A stretch of DNA of 64,000 nt from contig JAKADX010000007.1 in assembly GCA_021818505.1 (NCBI GenBank), positions 62,001-126,000 on the forward strand, in the 5' to 3' direction. Each line of letters starts with the position of its first letter. Within the stretch, counting starts at the first letter, position 1. Positions 55,114 to 64,000 of this stretch are shown in pieces. The DNA is from Pseudomonadota bacterium. GTDB lineage: Bacteria > Pseudomonadota > Alphaproteobacteria > Acetobacterales > Acetobacteraceae. A model generated the notes under the pieces. The model saw only the letters and a list, made by a program, of their open reading frames with translations, was not told the origin of the DNA and made no database searches. The position numbers were made by a program, and so were the translations under genes.

Positions 55114-56046
55114 ATGCACGACCACGACCATCACGATCACCATCACCACCACGGGCATGGTCCCGTGCCGCGCGATTTCGGCACCGCCTTCGCGATCGGC
55201 GCCGTGCTCAACACCGGCTTCGTCGCCGCCGAGGTCGCGTACGGCCTGGCCGCCAACGCCACCGCGCTGCTGGCGGATGCGGTGCACAACGCGGGCGACG
55301 TGCTCGGCCTGCTGCTAGCCTGGGGCGCGGTGGTGCTGGCGCGGCGGGTGCCGTCGCTGCGGCGGACCTATGGCTGGGGGCGCGGTTCGATCCTGGCGGC
55401 GCTGGCCAACGCCGCGGTGCTGTTCGCGGGTGTGGGCGCGATCGCGGCGGAGGCGGTGCAGCGGCTGGTCCACCCCGAGCCGGTCGCCTCCGCCACCATG
55501 GTCTGGGTGGCGCTGGCCGGCGTCGTCATCAACGGCGTCACCGCCTGGATGTTCAGTCGCGGCCACGGCGACCTGAACATCCGCGCCACCTTCCTGCACA
55601 TGGCGAGCGATGCCCTGGTGTCGCTCGGCGTGGTGATCGCCGCACTGCTGATCGGGCTGACCGGGGCGATGTGGATCGACCCGGCGGCGAGCCTGCTGAT
55701 CGTCGCGGTCATCGTCGCCGGCACCTGGGGCGTGTTGCGCGACGCGGTCAACCTGGCGATGGACGGCGTGCCCGCCGGCATCGCGCCGCACGAAGTCGAG
55801 GCGTATCTGCGCAACCTGCCCGGCGTCGTGGAGGTGCATGACCTGCACATCTGGGGCCTGTCCACCACCGAAACCGCTCTGACCGCGCATCTGGTGCATG
55901 GCGGCGGCGCCGCGCCGCCCGAGGCGGTGATCCTGGAGGCGACGCGCGAACTCGGCCGGCGCTTCGCGATCGGACACGCGACGCTGCAACTGGAGACGGA
56001 ATCGCTGGCGCAGTCCTGCCGGCTGCGCCCGGCGGACGTGGTCTGA
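55114..56046 (+). CDS. Cation diffusion facilitator (zinc/cobalt/cadmium efflux)
   Basis: 310 residues, six membrane spans and a C-terminal cytoplasmic domain. A histidine-rich N-terminus (HDHDHHDHHHHHGHG) would bind metal. The transport site residues are DAVHNAGDVLGLLL in span 2 and HMASDALVSLGVV in span 5, the HxxxD pairs of zinc-type CDF proteins (CzcD/ZitB). A TAGACT hexamer 26 bases before the ATG could be the -10 box. The next gene's ATG overlaps its stop. Confidence 0.93.
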   Translation: MHDHDHHDHHHHHGHGPVPRDFGTAFAIGAVLNTGFVAAEVAYGLAANATALLADAVHNAGDVLGLLLAWGAVVLARRVPSLRRTYGWGRGSILAALANAAVLFAGVGAIAAEAVQRLVHPEPVASATMVWVALAGVVINGVTAWMFSRGHGDLNIRATFLHMASDALVSLGVVIAALLIGLTGAMWIDPAASLLIVAVIVAGTWGVLRDAVNLAMDGVPAGIAPHEVEAYLRNLPGVVEVHDLHIWGLSTTETALTAHLVHGGGAAPPEAVILEATRELGRRFAIGHATLQLETESLAQSCRLRPADVV

Positions 56047-56831
56047 TGCGCCTGTTCTTCTGGCGCACCCGCCCGATCCCGGTGCTGGAGCTGCACGGCC
56101 TGCTGGCGGCGCGGCCGGGTGGGCTGAACATCGAGGGCGTCGGCCCGCTGATCGAGCGCGCCGTGGCGGCCGCCGGCAAGGGCGGGGTGCTGCTGCTCGA
56201 TATCCAGAGCCCCGGTGGCTCGCCGGTGCAGTCCGACCTGATCGCGACGCGCATCCGCAGACGGGCGGAGGAGAAAAACGTGCGCGTCGTCGCGGTGATC
56301 GGCGAGGTCGGCGCCTCCGGTGGCTACTGGCTGGCCTGTGCGGGCGATGAGATCGTGGCCAACGCGATGAGCATCGTCGGCTCGATCGGCGTGATCGGCG
56401 GCGGCTTCGGCATTCCCGCGGTGCTGCAACGCTGGGGCGTCGAACGCAGGCTCTATACGGCCGGGGAGAACAAGGCGCGGCTCGACCCGTTCAGCCCGGA
56501 GCGGCCGGAGGACGTGGCGTTCGTGCGCGCGCTGCTGGACGATCTGCACGCGCGCTTCAAGGACTGGGTGCGCACCCGCCGGGCCGGCAGGCTGCGCGCG
56601 GAGGAGAGTGCGCTGTTCGACGGCGGCTTCATGCTGGGGGCGCGGGCGGCGGAGGTGGGGCTGATCGACCGGCTGGGCGACCTCGACGGCGTGCTGCGCG
56701 AGATCGGTGGCGCCAAGGCGCGCGCCTACGTGATCAAGCCTCGCCGCCGCGGGCTGCTGGCGCGGCTGCCGCGGATGTTGGCGGCGGAGGTCGTGGCGGC
56801 GATCGAGGAGGCCGGACTGCCGCGGCTGTAA
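56046..56831 (+). CDS. S49-family serine peptidase (SppA-like)
   Basis: 261 residues. The nucleophilic serine is in GEVGASGGYWLACAGDEI and the general-base lysine in AGENKARLDPF, the Ser/Lys dyad of SppA-type signal-peptide peptidases. No signal peptide or membrane span is evident at the N-terminus (MRLFFWRTRPIPVLEL), although the short first hydrophobic part may associate with membrane. Starts in the stop of the cation exporter gene (TGATG). Confidence 0.9.
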   Translation: MRLFFWRTRPIPVLELHGLLAARPGGLNIEGVGPLIERAVAAAGKGGVLLLDIQSPGGSPVQSDLIATRIRRRAEEKNVRVVAVIGEVGASGGYWLACAGDEIVANAMSIVGSIGVIGGGFGIPAVLQRWGVERRLYTAGENKARLDPFSPERPEDVAFVRALLDDLHARFKDWVRTRRAGRLRAEESALFDGGFMLGARAAEVGLIDRLGDLDGVLREIGGAKARAYVIKPRRRGLLARLPRMLAAEVVAAIEEAGLPRL

Positions 56832-56914
56832 AGGCCGCGACGGGCGGGATTGGCGGACGCCGCGCGTTCGGGGATAACCGGCGGCGCACCCGCCCGGCAG
56901 CGCAGGAGATTCCC

Positions 56915-57943
56915 ATGACGGCGCCCCGTTTCCAGACCACGCTCGCCGGCAGCCTGCCCAAGCCGTCCTGGCTCGCCGACCCCCGCACGCTCTGGCCGGC
57001 GTGGCGGCAGGAGGGGGCGGCGCTGGCGGAGGCCAAGGCGGACGCGACCCTGCTGTGGCTGAAATTGCAGGAGGATGCCGGCATCGACATCGTCACCGAT
57101 GGCGAGCAGTCGCGCCAGCACTTTGTCCACGGCTTCCTCGAACAGGTCGAGGGCGTGGACTTCGGCCGCAAGGTGAAAATGGGCATCCGCAACAATCGCT
57201 ACGACGCGATGGTGCCCACGGTGACATCGGACCTGCGTCTGCGCGGGCGCGTGCACCAGACCGAGGCGCGGCTGCTGCGCGCGCATACCGGCCACAAGAT
57301 CAAGTTCACCCTGCCCGGACCGATGACGCTGATCGACACGCTCGCCGACGGCTTCTACGGCGATCGCGTCAAGATGGCCTTCGCCTTCGCGCGCCTGCTG
57401 AACGAGGAGGCGCGCGGGCTGGAGGCGGACGGCGTGGACGTGATCCAGTTCGATGAGCCCGCCTTCAACGTCTATATGGACGAGGCGGTGAAGTGGGGCA
57501 TCGACGCGCTGCACGTGGCGATCGAGGGCCTGCGCTGCAAAACCGCGGTGCATATCTGTTACGGCTACGGCATCGAGGCGAATATCCGCTGGAAACAGGG
57601 CCTGGGCGAGGAGTGGCGCCAGTACGAACAGGTCTTCCCCGCTCTCGCCGCCAGCCGCATCGACCAGGTGTCGCTGGAATGCGCCAACTCCCGCGTGCCG
57701 ATGCGGCTGATGGAACTGCTGGCGGGCAAGGACGTGCTGGTCGGCGTGATCGACGTGGCCACCGACACGGTGGAAACCCCCGAGGCGGTGGCAGCGACGA
57801 TCGCCGAAGCGCGGCGCTACGTGCCGGCGGAGCGGCTGTTCCCGTGCACCAACTGCGGCATGGCGCCGATGGACCGCACCATCGCGCTGGCCAAGCTGCA
57901 CGCACTGGCCGCCGGCGCGCGGCTGGCGTGCGCGCCGGCGTGA
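56915..57943 (+). CDS. MetE-like methyltransferase, short C-terminal-domain form
   Basis: 342 residues, i.e. only the catalytic C-terminal half of cobalamin-independent methionine synthase (full MetE is about 750). N-terminus TTLAGSLPKPSWLADP and the VIQFDEPAFNVYMDEA segment are characteristic, and zinc ligands are visible: His and Cys in AVHICYGYG, Glu in VSLECANS, and Cys in PCTNCGMA. Stand-alone core-MetE proteins use methyl donors other than folate polyglutamate, or serve unknown reactions. Monocistronic by appearance. Confidence 0.85.
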   Translation: MTAPRFQTTLAGSLPKPSWLADPRTLWPAWRQEGAALAEAKADATLLWLKLQEDAGIDIVTDGEQSRQHFVHGFLEQVEGVDFGRKVKMGIRNNRYDAMVPTVTSDLRLRGRVHQTEARLLRAHTGHKIKFTLPGPMTLIDTLADGFYGDRVKMAFAFARLLNEEARGLEADGVDVIQFDEPAFNVYMDEAVKWGIDALHVAIEGLRCKTAVHICYGYGIEANIRWKQGLGEEWRQYEQVFPALAASRIDQVSLECANSRVPMRLMELLAGKDVLVGVIDVATDTVETPEAVAATIAEARRYVPAERLFPCTNCGMAPMDRTIALAKLHALAAGARLACAPA

Positions 57944-57961
57944 TGGCTCCAGGCCGATCGG

Positions 57962-58552
57962 CTACCCCGTGCCGGACGGGTCGATCCAGCCGATATGGCC
58001 GTCGCTGCGGCGATAGACGACGTTGAGTTCGCCGGTGGCGCTGTTGCGGAACATCAGCACCGGCTGGTCGGCGAGGTCCATGCGCATGACGGCGTCGCCG
58101 ACGCTCAGGCGCGCGATCTCCGCCGGCACCTCGGCCACTACCGTCGCATAGGCGACCGAGCGGCCGGCGGGCGCGGCCTCGCCGTTGCCGCGGTCCTCCT
58201 CCTGGCGGAGGATGTACTGGCGTGCCGCCTCCGGGCGTTCGCGCTGTGCGATGTCGCGGGCGTGTTCGTTGACGCGGCGGCGGTAGCGGCGCAGGCGCTT
58301 GGCGATGTGCTCGGCGGCGTCGTCGAAGGCGCTGTGCGCGTCCGCCGCCTCGCCCTCGCCGCGCAGCAGCAGGCCGCGGCCCGCGCGCATGTTGATATCG
58401 CAGGTGAAGAAGCTGCGCGCGCGGCTGAACGTGACCTGCGCATCGAGCGCGTGGTCGAAATACTTGCTCGCGATCGTGTCAAGCTGCTGCTGCACGCGCG
58501 TGCGCAGCGCGTCCGACAGGTCCACCTGCTTTCCCGACACAGTGATCTGCAT
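57962..58552 (-). CDS. hpf: Ribosome hibernation promoting factor, long form
   Basis: 196 residues: N-terminal ribosome-binding S30AE domain (MQITVSGKQVDLSDALRTRV ... DAQVTFSRARSFF) and a C-terminal dimerisation domain (VGDAVMRMDLADQPVLMFRN, GHIGWIDPS). The long form joins two ribosomes into inactive 100S dimers under starvation. It lies 45 bases downstream of rpoN, the common arrangement; the usual ptsN does not follow, the next gene being convergent. Confidence 0.93.
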   Translation of the reverse strand: MQITVSGKQVDLSDALRTRVQQQLDTIASKYFDHALDAQVTFSRARSFFTCDINMRAGRGLLLRGEGEAADAHSAFDDAAEHIAKRLRRYRRRVNEHARDIAQRERPEAARQYILRQEEDRGNGEAAPAGRSVAYATVVAEVPAEIARLSVGDAVMRMDLADQPVLMFRNSATGELNVVYRRSDGHIGWIDPSGTG

Positions 58553-58587
58553 ACGCCGTCCCTCGCCCCTCGGGTTGGGGAGCGCCG

Positions 58588-58607
58588 GCCGGCCCGCTCA
58601 GGCCGGC
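58588..58607. repeat. GC-rich hairpin across the rpoN stop codon
   Basis: GCCGGCC, 6 bases, GGCCGGC flank the rpoN TGA. A 7-base-pair stem here could slow or partly end transcription before hpf, but no T-run follows. Confidence 0.3.
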
Positions 58608-60079
58608 ACGGCCTTTTCCCGCTTGCGCTGCACCGAGGAGGGGATGCGCAGCGCCTCCCGATATTTGGCCACGGTCCGGCGCGCGATGTCCACGCCCTCC
58701 CGCCGGAGCAAAGCCACGATCGTGTCGTCGCTCAACACGTCGTCGACATCCTCGGCGGCCACCATGGCGCGGATCCGGTGGCGCACCGCCTCGGCGCTGT
58801 GGCTGCCGCCGGATGTGCCGGCGATCGCGGTTGTAAAGAAGTATTTCAGCTCGAACACGCCGCGCGGAGTTGCGATGTATTTGTTCGAGGTCACACGGCT
58901 GACCGTGCTCTCGTGCATCTCCACCGCATCGGCAATGTCGCGCAGGATCAGCGGGCGCAGATGGGCCACGCCGTGGCGGAAGAACCCGTCCTGCTGGCGC
59001 ACCACTTCGCCGGCGACCTTCAGGATGGTCTGCGCGCGCTGCTGCAGCGATTTGACCAACCAGTTCGCGGTTTGCAGCCGTTCGGCGATGAAGGCACGAT
59101 CGTCGCGGCCGGCGCGCGGCGCGATCCGAGCGGAGAACTGGCGGTTGACCAGCACTCGCGGCAACGTCTGCGGGTTCAGCTCCAGCAGCCACGACCCGTC
59201 CGGGGCGGCGCGCATCAGGATGTCGGGAACCACCGGGGCGGCGGGAACAGCGTCGAAATCCGCGCCCGGCTTGGGGTCGAGGCGGCGGATTTCGGCGATC
59301 ATGTCGGCCAGGTCCTCGGCATCGACGCCGCAGAGCACCATCAGGCGCTTGTGCTCGCGCCGCGCCAGCAGATCGAGGTGATCGAGCAGCGTGGCCATCG
59401 CCGGGTCGAGCCGGTCGCGCTCGGCGAGCTGCACGGCCAGGCATTCGCGCAGGTCGCGGGCGAACATGCCGGTCGGCTCGAAGCGCAGCATTGCCTGGCG
59501 CACGCGCTCGACCCGCGCCTCCGGCACGCCGAGCGCCGTCGCGATCGCGGCCGAGGCGATGGAGAGGCGGCCCGACGGCTCCAGCAGCGCGATCAGATGC
59601 GCGCCGATCGCCCGGTCGGTGCGGTCGGCGAAGCCGAGGCGTAGCTGCTCCAGCAGGTGCTCGCGCCGGCTGCGCGGCGCCGGGGCGAAGTCCTCGATGC
59701 CACGCTCGTCCTCGGCGAAGTCGGCGGCGCCGCCGCTGCCGAAGCGCACGCCGTCGCCGGCGCCGGGCGGGTCGAACGGCTCGGCGTCGGCGGCGTCGAG
59801 CGGCGAGGCTTCCGGCGGGGTCAGCACCTCGGAGCGGATCAGCTCGGCGGTGTCGGCGCCGTTGGGCTCCGGCGGGTGGAGTTGGTCGGGTGCCGGCCGC
59901 TCGGGCGGCACCTCCGGGCGTTCGTCGCGCTCCAGCAGCGGGTTGCGTTCCAGCTCCTCCTCGACGAAGGCGGCGACCTCCAGATTGGAGAACTGCAGCA
60001 GCTTGATCGCCTGACGCAGTTGCGGCGTCATGACGAGCGACTGGGACTGGCGAAGGTCGAGGCGCGGGCCGAAAGCCAT
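58598..60079 (-). CDS. rpoN: RNA polymerase sigma-54 factor
   Basis: 493 residues. Region I is Gln/Leu-rich (LRQSQSLVMTPQLRQAIKLL), followed by an acidic linker, the core-binding domain and the DNA-binding part ending with the RpoN box ARRTVAKYREAL near residue 466. Directs transcription from -24/-12 promoters with enhancer-binding activators. ATG 60079 starts the canonical MAFGPRLDLRQ; the frame extends upstream to 60208 without family sequence. Its leader contains a perfect 15-base palindrome. Confidence 0.95.
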   Translation of the reverse strand: MAFGPRLDLRQSQSLVMTPQLRQAIKLLQFSNLEVAAFVEEELERNPLLERDERPEVPPERPAPDQLHPPEPNGADTAELIRSEVLTPPEASPLDAADAEPFDPPGAGDGVRFGSGGAADFAEDERGIEDFAPAPRSRREHLLEQLRLGFADRTDRAIGAHLIALLEPSGRLSIASAAIATALGVPEARVERVRQAMLRFEPTGMFARDLRECLAVQLAERDRLDPAMATLLDHLDLLARREHKRLMVLCGVDAEDLADMIAEIRRLDPKPGADFDAVPAAPVVPDILMRAAPDGSWLLELNPQTLPRVLVNRQFSARIAPRAGRDDRAFIAERLQTANWLVKSLQQRAQTILKVAGEVVRQQDGFFRHGVAHLRPLILRDIADAVEMHESTVSRVTSNKYIATPRGVFELKYFFTTAIAGTSGGSHSAEAVRHRIRAMVAAEDVDDVLSDDTIVALLRREGVDIARRTVAKYREALRIPSSVQRKREKAVPA

Positions 60080-60440
60080 TGCAGAACCTGAATATGCAAG
60101 GGCGGTCGACGCCGCCTCGCTGCAGTGCAGCGCGGATCGCGGCGGATGGCAAGCAATTATCGTGCTAGAGAGCCTGTCGGCGTTCAGGTTGGGGCAGAAT
60201 GGATGCAAAATTCGGCATCGTGCCTATATTGCGGGCAATCAAGTGTCGGAGCGACGGCGAATTGCCGTTCTGTTGCGCGTGCGCCGGGGGCGGGCCAGGG
60301 GTCCGGCCGGAGGGCGTGGTGTCGTGGCCGGACGGCTGCTATAGCCACCCCGCACCGCCGCCCGCGGTGGCGCGGCGCCGGGTCGCGCCGATCGCGACGC
60401 CTCGGGGACGGCCCCGGGGGGAACGCCACAGGAACCGCCC
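60080..60440. other. 361-base divergent control region between rpoN and purC
   Basis: AT content rises between 60140 and 60270, where both promoters should lie, for example GATAAT on the minus strand at about 60155 and TATATT on the plus strand at about 60230; no -35 partner is convincing. It also holds the palindrome at 60118. A plus-strand open frame from 60199 runs into purC out of frame and is not considered a gene. No RNA gene or PurR-like site is recognisable. Confidence 0.5.
60118..60132. promoter_or_regulatory. Perfect palindrome in the rpoN leader
   Basis: CGCTGCA, G, TGCAGCG: a 7-1-7 inverted repeat 39 bases upstream of the rpoN start. It can be an operator or an mRNA hairpin. sigma-54 genes are often autoregulated, which makes the position worth noting. 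Confidence 0.4.
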
Positions 60441-61205
60441 ATGGCCCGCCGCCGCCAGCTCTATGAAGGCAAAGCCAAGATCCTGTTCGAGGGGCCCGAA
60501 CCGGGCACGCTCGTGCAGTACTTCAAGGATGACGCCACCGCCAACAACGCGCAGAAGCGCGGCGTCATCACCGGCAAGGGCGTGCTCAACAACCGCATCA
60601 GCGAGTACCTGATGCTGCGGCTGGCGGAAATCGGCATCCCCACGCATTTCGTCCGCCGGCTCAACATGCGCGAGCAACTGATCCGCGAGGTCGAGATCAT
60701 CCCGATCGAGGTGGTGGTGCGCAATGTCGCCGCCGGCAGCCTGAGCACGCGCCTGGGCATCCAGGAGGGAACCCGTCTGCCGCGCAGCATCATCGAGTAC
60801 TACTACAAGAATGACCAGCTCGGCGATCCGATGGTCTCCGAGGAGCACATCACCGCCTTCGGCTGGGCGAACACGCAGGACATGGACGACATCGTCGCGC
60901 TGACGCTGCGTATCAACGACTTCCTCACCGGCCTCTTTCTCGGCGTCGGCATCACGCTGGTCGATTTCAAGGTGGAGTTCGGCCGGCTGTGGGAGAACGA
61001 CGACATGCGCATCGTCCTCGCCGACGAGATCAGCCCCGACAACTGCCGGCTGTGGGACACCAAGACCAACGAGAAGATGGACAAGGACCGTTTCCGCCGT
61101 GACCTCGGCAAGGTCGAGGAAGCATATCAGGAAGTGGCCAAGCGGTTGGGAATTCTGCCGGAGGCAGGGATGCGCGACCTGAAGGGGCCGGAGACGATGC
61201 AGTGA
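60441..61205 (+). CDS. purC: Phosphoribosylaminoimidazole-succinocarboxamide synthase
   Basis: 254 residues. Joins CAIR and aspartate with ATP in purine synthesis. [18 protein letters not shown] is the typical start (RQLYEGKAK), [14 protein letters not shown] and [14 protein letters not shown] are the two SAICAR synthetase signatures. First gene of a tightly packed purine operon; a small exported-protein gene overlaps its stop. Confidence 0.95.
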   Translation: MARRRQLYEGKAKILFEGPEPGTLVQYFKDDATANNAQKRGVITGKGVLNNRISEYLMLRLAEIGIPTHFVRRLNMREQLIREVEIIPIEVVVRNVAAGSLSTRLGIQEGTRLPRSIIEYYYKNDQLGDPMVSEEHITAFGWANTQDMDDIVALTLRINDFLTGLFLGVGITLVDFKVEFGRLWENDDMRIVLADEISPDNCRLWDTKTNEKMDKDRFRRDLGKVEEAYQEVAKRLGILPEAGMRDLKGPETMQ

Positions 61206-61420
61206 GAGCGAAGCCGGCGGCCTGGTGGCGCGGTGCGCTGGCGGTCGCCATCGCGCTGGCCGTCGTGGCTCCGCAGATGGCCAGCGCACGAACCGGGCAT
61301 GGCTTCGGCCGCGCGATCGGGCGGCAGGCTCATCATGCGCACAAAAAGAATTGCCCGATCGGATCGTGCCTCGCGTCACATCTTCAGGGCGCGCCGAAGT
61401 CGCTGAGCGTGACGCAATGA
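61202..61420 (+). CDS. Small exported protein between purC and purS
   Basis: 72 residues from a GTG that overlaps the purC stop (GTGA); its own stop overlaps the purS ATG (ATGA). The first ~30 residues form a clear signal peptide ([22 protein letters not shown]), leaving a ~42-residue basic, His-containing mature part with two cysteines (KKNCPIGSC). I recognise no family. Coupling on both sides supports a real gene. It is odd because all neighbours are cytoplasmic purine enzymes. Confidence 0.65.
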   Translation: MRAKPAAWWRGALAVAIALAVVAPQMASARTGHGFGRAIGRQAHHAHKKNCPIGSCLASHLQGAPKSLSVTQ

Positions 61421-61656
61421 AGGCCATCGTCACCGTCATGCTCAAGCCCGGCGTGCTCGATCCGCAGGGGCGCGCGATCGGGCAGGCGCTCGCGCATCTC
61501 GGCTTCGCCGGCGTGGGCGAGGTACGGGCCGGCAAAGTGATCGAACTCGACCTGGCCGAAACCGATCCCGGACGCGCGCGCACGCAGGCCGAGGAGATGG
61601 CGCGGCAGTTGCTTGCCAACACGGTGATCGAGAGTTTTCGCGTGGATGTTGCGTGA
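61417..61656 (+). CDS. purS: Phosphoribosylformylglycinamidine synthase subunit PurS
   Basis: 79 residues, full length. [20 protein letters not shown] is the standard N-terminus and [12 protein letters not shown] the ending. PurS bridges PurQ and PurL in the three-subunit FGAM synthase of bacteria that lack the large single-chain enzyme. ATG overlaps the upstream stop. Confidence 0.94.
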   Translation: MKAIVTVMLKPGVLDPQGRAIGQALAHLGFAGVGEVRAGKVIELDLAETDPGRARTQAEEMARQLLANTVIESFRVDVA

Positions 61657-61657
61657 G

Positions 61658-62332
61658 ATGCGCGCCGCTGTCGTCACCTTCCCCGGCATCAACCGCGAAC
61701 GCGACATGGCGATCGCGCTGACGCGCAGCTTCGGCCGCGCGCCACGCATGATCTGGCATCGCGACACCGATCTGTCGGGCCTCGATCTCATCGTCATTCC
61801 CGGCGGCTTCTCCTACGGCGACTATCTGCGCTGCGGTGCGATGGCGGCGCACTCGCCGGTGATGGACGCGGTGCGCGCGCATACCGCGCGCGGCGGCTAC
61901 GTGCTCGGCGTGTGCAACGGATTTCAGATTCTCACCGAGGCCGGCATGCTGCCCGGTGCGCTGCTGCGCAATGCCGGCCTTCGTTTTCTTTCGTCCGATT
62001 GCCATCTGCGCGTTGAGCGGACCGACACTGCGTTCACCTCCCACTACCAGCGCGGCGACATCTTCCGCGCGCCGATGGCGCATGGCGACGGCAACTACTT
62101 TGCCGATGACGCGACGCTGGATCGGCTGGAGGGCGAGGGACTGGTGGCGTTCCGCTACGCCCCGCCCACCGGCAACCGCAACGGCAGCGCGCGCGACATC
62201 GCCGGCATCCTCTCGCCCAATCTGCGCGTGCTCGGCCTGATGCCGCATCCCGAGGACCTGGTCGATCCGCTGCTCGGCGGCGAGGACGGCAAGCCGCTGT
62301 TCGACAGTCTCGCCGCCACCCTCGCCGCATGA
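61658..62332 (+). CDS. purQ: Phosphoribosylformylglycinamidine synthase glutaminase subunit PurQ
   Basis: 224 residues, class I glutamine amidotransferase. The nucleophile is the cysteine in [17 protein letters not shown]; His and Glu of the triad are in [16 protein letters not shown]. It supplies ammonia to PurL. The start [18 protein letters not shown] differs from the common PGSNCDRD by Ile, Arg and Glu, a minor variation. ATG 61658 lies one base after the purS stop; ATG 61646 would add four residues. Its stop overlaps purL. Confidence 0.93.
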   Translation: MRAAVVTFPGINRERDMAIALTRSFGRAPRMIWHRDTDLSGLDLIVIPGGFSYGDYLRCGAMAAHSPVMDAVRAHTARGGYVLGVCNGFQILTEAGMLPGALLRNAGLRFLSSDCHLRVERTDTAFTSHYQRGDIFRAPMAHGDGNYFADDATLDRLEGEGLVAFRYAPPTGNRNGSARDIAGILSPNLRVLGLMPHPEDLVDPLLGGEDGKPLFDSLAATLAA

Positions 62333-64000
62333 CCACGCGCCCCGTCGATGCCGTCCTGGCGCGGGAGTTCGGCCTGAACGCCGAGGAATACGCGCGTGTG
62401 CTCGCGATCATGGGCCGCACGCCGACGCTCACCGAACTCGGCATCTTCTCGGTGATGTGGTCGGAACACTGTTCCTACAAATCCTCGCGCGTCTGGCTCA
62501 GGGAATTGCCAACCAGGGCGCCGTGGGTGATCCACGGTCCTGGCGAGAATGCCGGCGTGGTCGATATCGGCGACGGACTCGCCGCCGTGTTCAAGATGGA
62601 GAGCCACAACCACCCGAGCTTCATCGAGCCGTATCAGGGCGCGGCCACCGGTGTCGGCGGCATCCTGCGCGACGTGTTCACCATGGGTGCTCGCCCGATC
62701 GCCAATCTTAATGCGCTGCGCTTCGGCGATCCAGGCGACCCGCGCACCCGGCGCATCGTCGATGGCGTGGTGCGCGGCATCGGCGGCTACGGCAATTGCG
62801 TCGGCGTGCCCACGGTCGGCGGCGAAGTGAATTTTCACGCTGCCTATAACGGCAACCCTTTGGTCAACGCGATGACGGTGGGCATTGCGCCGCGCGACCG
62901 CATTTTCCTGTCCGCCGCAGCCGGGGTGGGAAATCCGGTTGTCTATGTCGGCTCGAAAACCGGTCGCGACGGCATCCACGGCGCCACGATGGCGAGTGCC
63001 GCCTTTGGCGAGGACAGCGCGGAGAAGCGCCCGACCGTGCAGGTCGGCGATCCGTTCACGGAAAAACTGCTGATCGAGGCGTGCCTGGAGCTGATGGCGA
63101 CCGATGCGATCATCGCCATTCAGGACATGGGTGCGGCGGGTCTGACCAGTTCCTCGGTCGAGATGGCCGGCAAAGGTGGTGTCGGCATCACGCTCGATCT
63201 CGACGCGGTGCCGCAGCGCGAGCGCGACATGACCGCCTATGAGATGATGCTGTCGGAGAGTCAGGAGCGGATGCTCATGGTGCTCCGTCCCGATCGCGAG
63301 CATGTCGCGCGCGCCGTCTTCGAGAAATGGGAACTCGATTTTGCCGTGATCGGCCGCCTGACCAATAGCGGGCGCATCGTCGTGCGCCATCAGGGGCGGA
63401 TCGAGGCGGACATTCCGCTCGCGCCGCTGGCCGATCAGGCGCCGCTCTACCATCGCCCGACGATGCCGCCGCCGCCGCCGGCGCCGTGCGGTGAAGTCGC
63501 CGATACGGTGGGGCTGGAGGCGGCGCTGGTCCGGTTGCTCGGCTGCCCGGATCTGTGCTCGCGGGCCTGGATCTGGGACCAGTATGACGCGACTGTGGGC
63601 GGGCAGACGGTGAAGCGGCCGGGTGCGGCCGACGCCGCCGTGGTGCGGGTCGAGGGTCACGCACGGGCGCTGGCGCTGACCACCGACTGCACGCCGCGCT
63701 ATTGCGCCGCCGACGCGCGCGCGGGCGGGGCGCAGGCGGTGGCGGAGGCGTGGCGCAACCTGACCGCCGTTGGCGCGCGCCCGCTCGCGGTCACTGACAA
63801 CCTCAATTTCGGCAATCCCGAACGCCCCGAGATCATGGGCCAGTTCGCGGACGCGATCGCCGGCATGGCGGAGGCGTGTCGCGCGCTGGATTTCCCGGTC
63901 GTGAGCGGCAATGTCAGCCTCTACAACGAGACCGAGGGCCGATCGGTGCTGCCGACGCCGGCGATCGGCGGGCTGGGCGTGCTGGACGACGCGGCGCGGG
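62329..64000 (+). CDS. purL: Phosphoribosylformylglycinamidine synthase subunit PurL (3' end outside window)
   Basis: At least 557 codons, open to the right edge; full length is about 730. Translated by hand: [20 protein letters not shown], then [33 protein letters not shown] and [16 protein letters not shown], which are the ATP- and FGAR-binding segments of the small-type Pur[16 protein letters not shown] and SGNVSLYNE belong to its second half. It starts inside the purQ stop (ATGA). Together with PurS and PurQ it makes FGAM from FGAR, glutamine and ATP. Confidence 0.95.
   Translation, partial: MTTRPVDAVLAREFGLNAEEYARVLAIMGRTPTLTELGIFSVMWSEHCSYKSSRVWLRELPTRAPWVIHGPGENAGVVDIGDGLAAVFKMESHNHPSFIEPYQGAATGVGGILRDVFTMGARPIANLNALRFGDPGDPRTRRIVDGVVRGIGGYGNCVGVPTVGGEVNFHAAYNGNPLVNAMTVGIAPRDRIFLSAAAGVGNPVVYVGSKTGRDGIHGATMASAAFGEDSAEKRPTVQVGDPFTEKLLIEACLELMATDAIIAIQDMGAAGLTSSSVEMAGKGGVGITLDLDAVPQRERDMTAYEMMLSESQERMLMVLRPDREHVARAVFEKWELDFAVIGRLTNSGRIVVRHQGRIEADIPLAPLADQAPLYHRPTMPPPPPAPCGEVADTVGLEAALVRLLGCPDLCSRAWIWDQYDATVGGQTVKRPGAADAAVVRVEGHARALALTTDCTPRYCAADARAGGAQAVAEAWRNLTAVGARPLAVTDNLNFGNPERPEIMGQFADAIAGMAEACRALDFPVVSGNVSLYNETEGRSVLPTPAIGGLGVLDDAAR

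Noticed and set aside
55119-55155. CAC/CAT-rich tract that looks like a simple repeat
   Set aside because: It encodes the metal-binding histidine-rich N-terminus of the cation exporter and is explained by that.
60199-60612. Plus-strand frame of 137 codons before and into purC
   Set aside because: Runs out of frame through the start of purC; composition becomes Arg/Pro-rich; no family sequence.

Overview
The window is 64 kb of high-GC bacterial DNA, densely coded, with many start and stop codons overlapping by a few bases (ATGA, GTGA, TTGA, TGATG). The gene content (long-form HPF beside rpoN, miaB-phoH-ybeY-corC, TamA/TamB, separate PurS/PurQ/PurL, several proteins with C-terminal Hint or glycosyltransferase domains, and a small protein type typical of acetic acid bacteria and relatives) points to an alphaproteobacterium, most likely the Acetobacteraceae (Rhodospirillales). 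That assignment is inference from families; no rRNA or tRNA gene is present to confirm it.

Layout. 1-11 kb: a TPR/glycosyltransferase (cut by the left edge), a D-erythronate dehydrogenase-like epimerase, an Acetobacteraceae-type small protein, a LarA-like racemase, a short lower-GC patch with a lipoprotein, phosphomannomutase and GalU for sugar-nucleotide supply, a membrane J-domain protein and malic enzyme. 11-18 kb: a polytopic membrane protein with a truncated Uma2 remnant behind it, then a tightly coupled dihydroxyacetone phosphorylation operon (dhaL, a DhaM EIIA domain, HPr, enzyme I, dhaK) followed by a cyclase-family hydrolase. 18-31 kb: a large GT2+GT9 fusion protein, a CHRD protein, another cyclase-family hydrolase and the two-subunit indolepyruvate oxidoreductase, divergent from an FHA-domain protein; then a small basic-tailed protein and a Hint-domain protein. 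31-45 kb: MFS transporter, SGNH hydrolase, methyltransferase plus epimerase, two short-chain dehydrogenase-type genes, phospholipase D/cardiolipin synthase, cytochrome b561, MarC, TamB, TamA and a PlsC acyltransferase: mostly envelope functions. 45-49 kb: the miaB-phoH-ybeY-corC RNA/ribosome maturation operon. 49-53 kb: a four-gene acyl-CoA degradation cluster (thiolase-like, DUF35, acyl-CoA dehydrogenase, SDR). 53-58 kb: DUF4139 protein, zinc/cation exporter, S49 peptidase, a short MetE-like protein. 58-64 kb: rpoN-hpf, and the purine operon purC-(small exported protein)-purS-purQ-purL, cut by the right edge.

Points that stand out: the E. coli-type DhaM multiphosphoryl protein is here split into three separate coupled genes with dhaL first and dhaK last; two perfect palindromes lie in one divergent control region (iorA/FHA gene), one on a good -35 box; a thiolase-like protein without the usual nucleophilic cysteine sits next to a DUF35 protein, an arrangement known from retro-aldolases; and an exported 72-residue protein is translationally coupled between purC and purS. 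I saw no CRISPR array, no transposase, no tRNA or rRNA gene and no origin. Very long open frames antisense to real genes are abundant because of the base composition and were left out.
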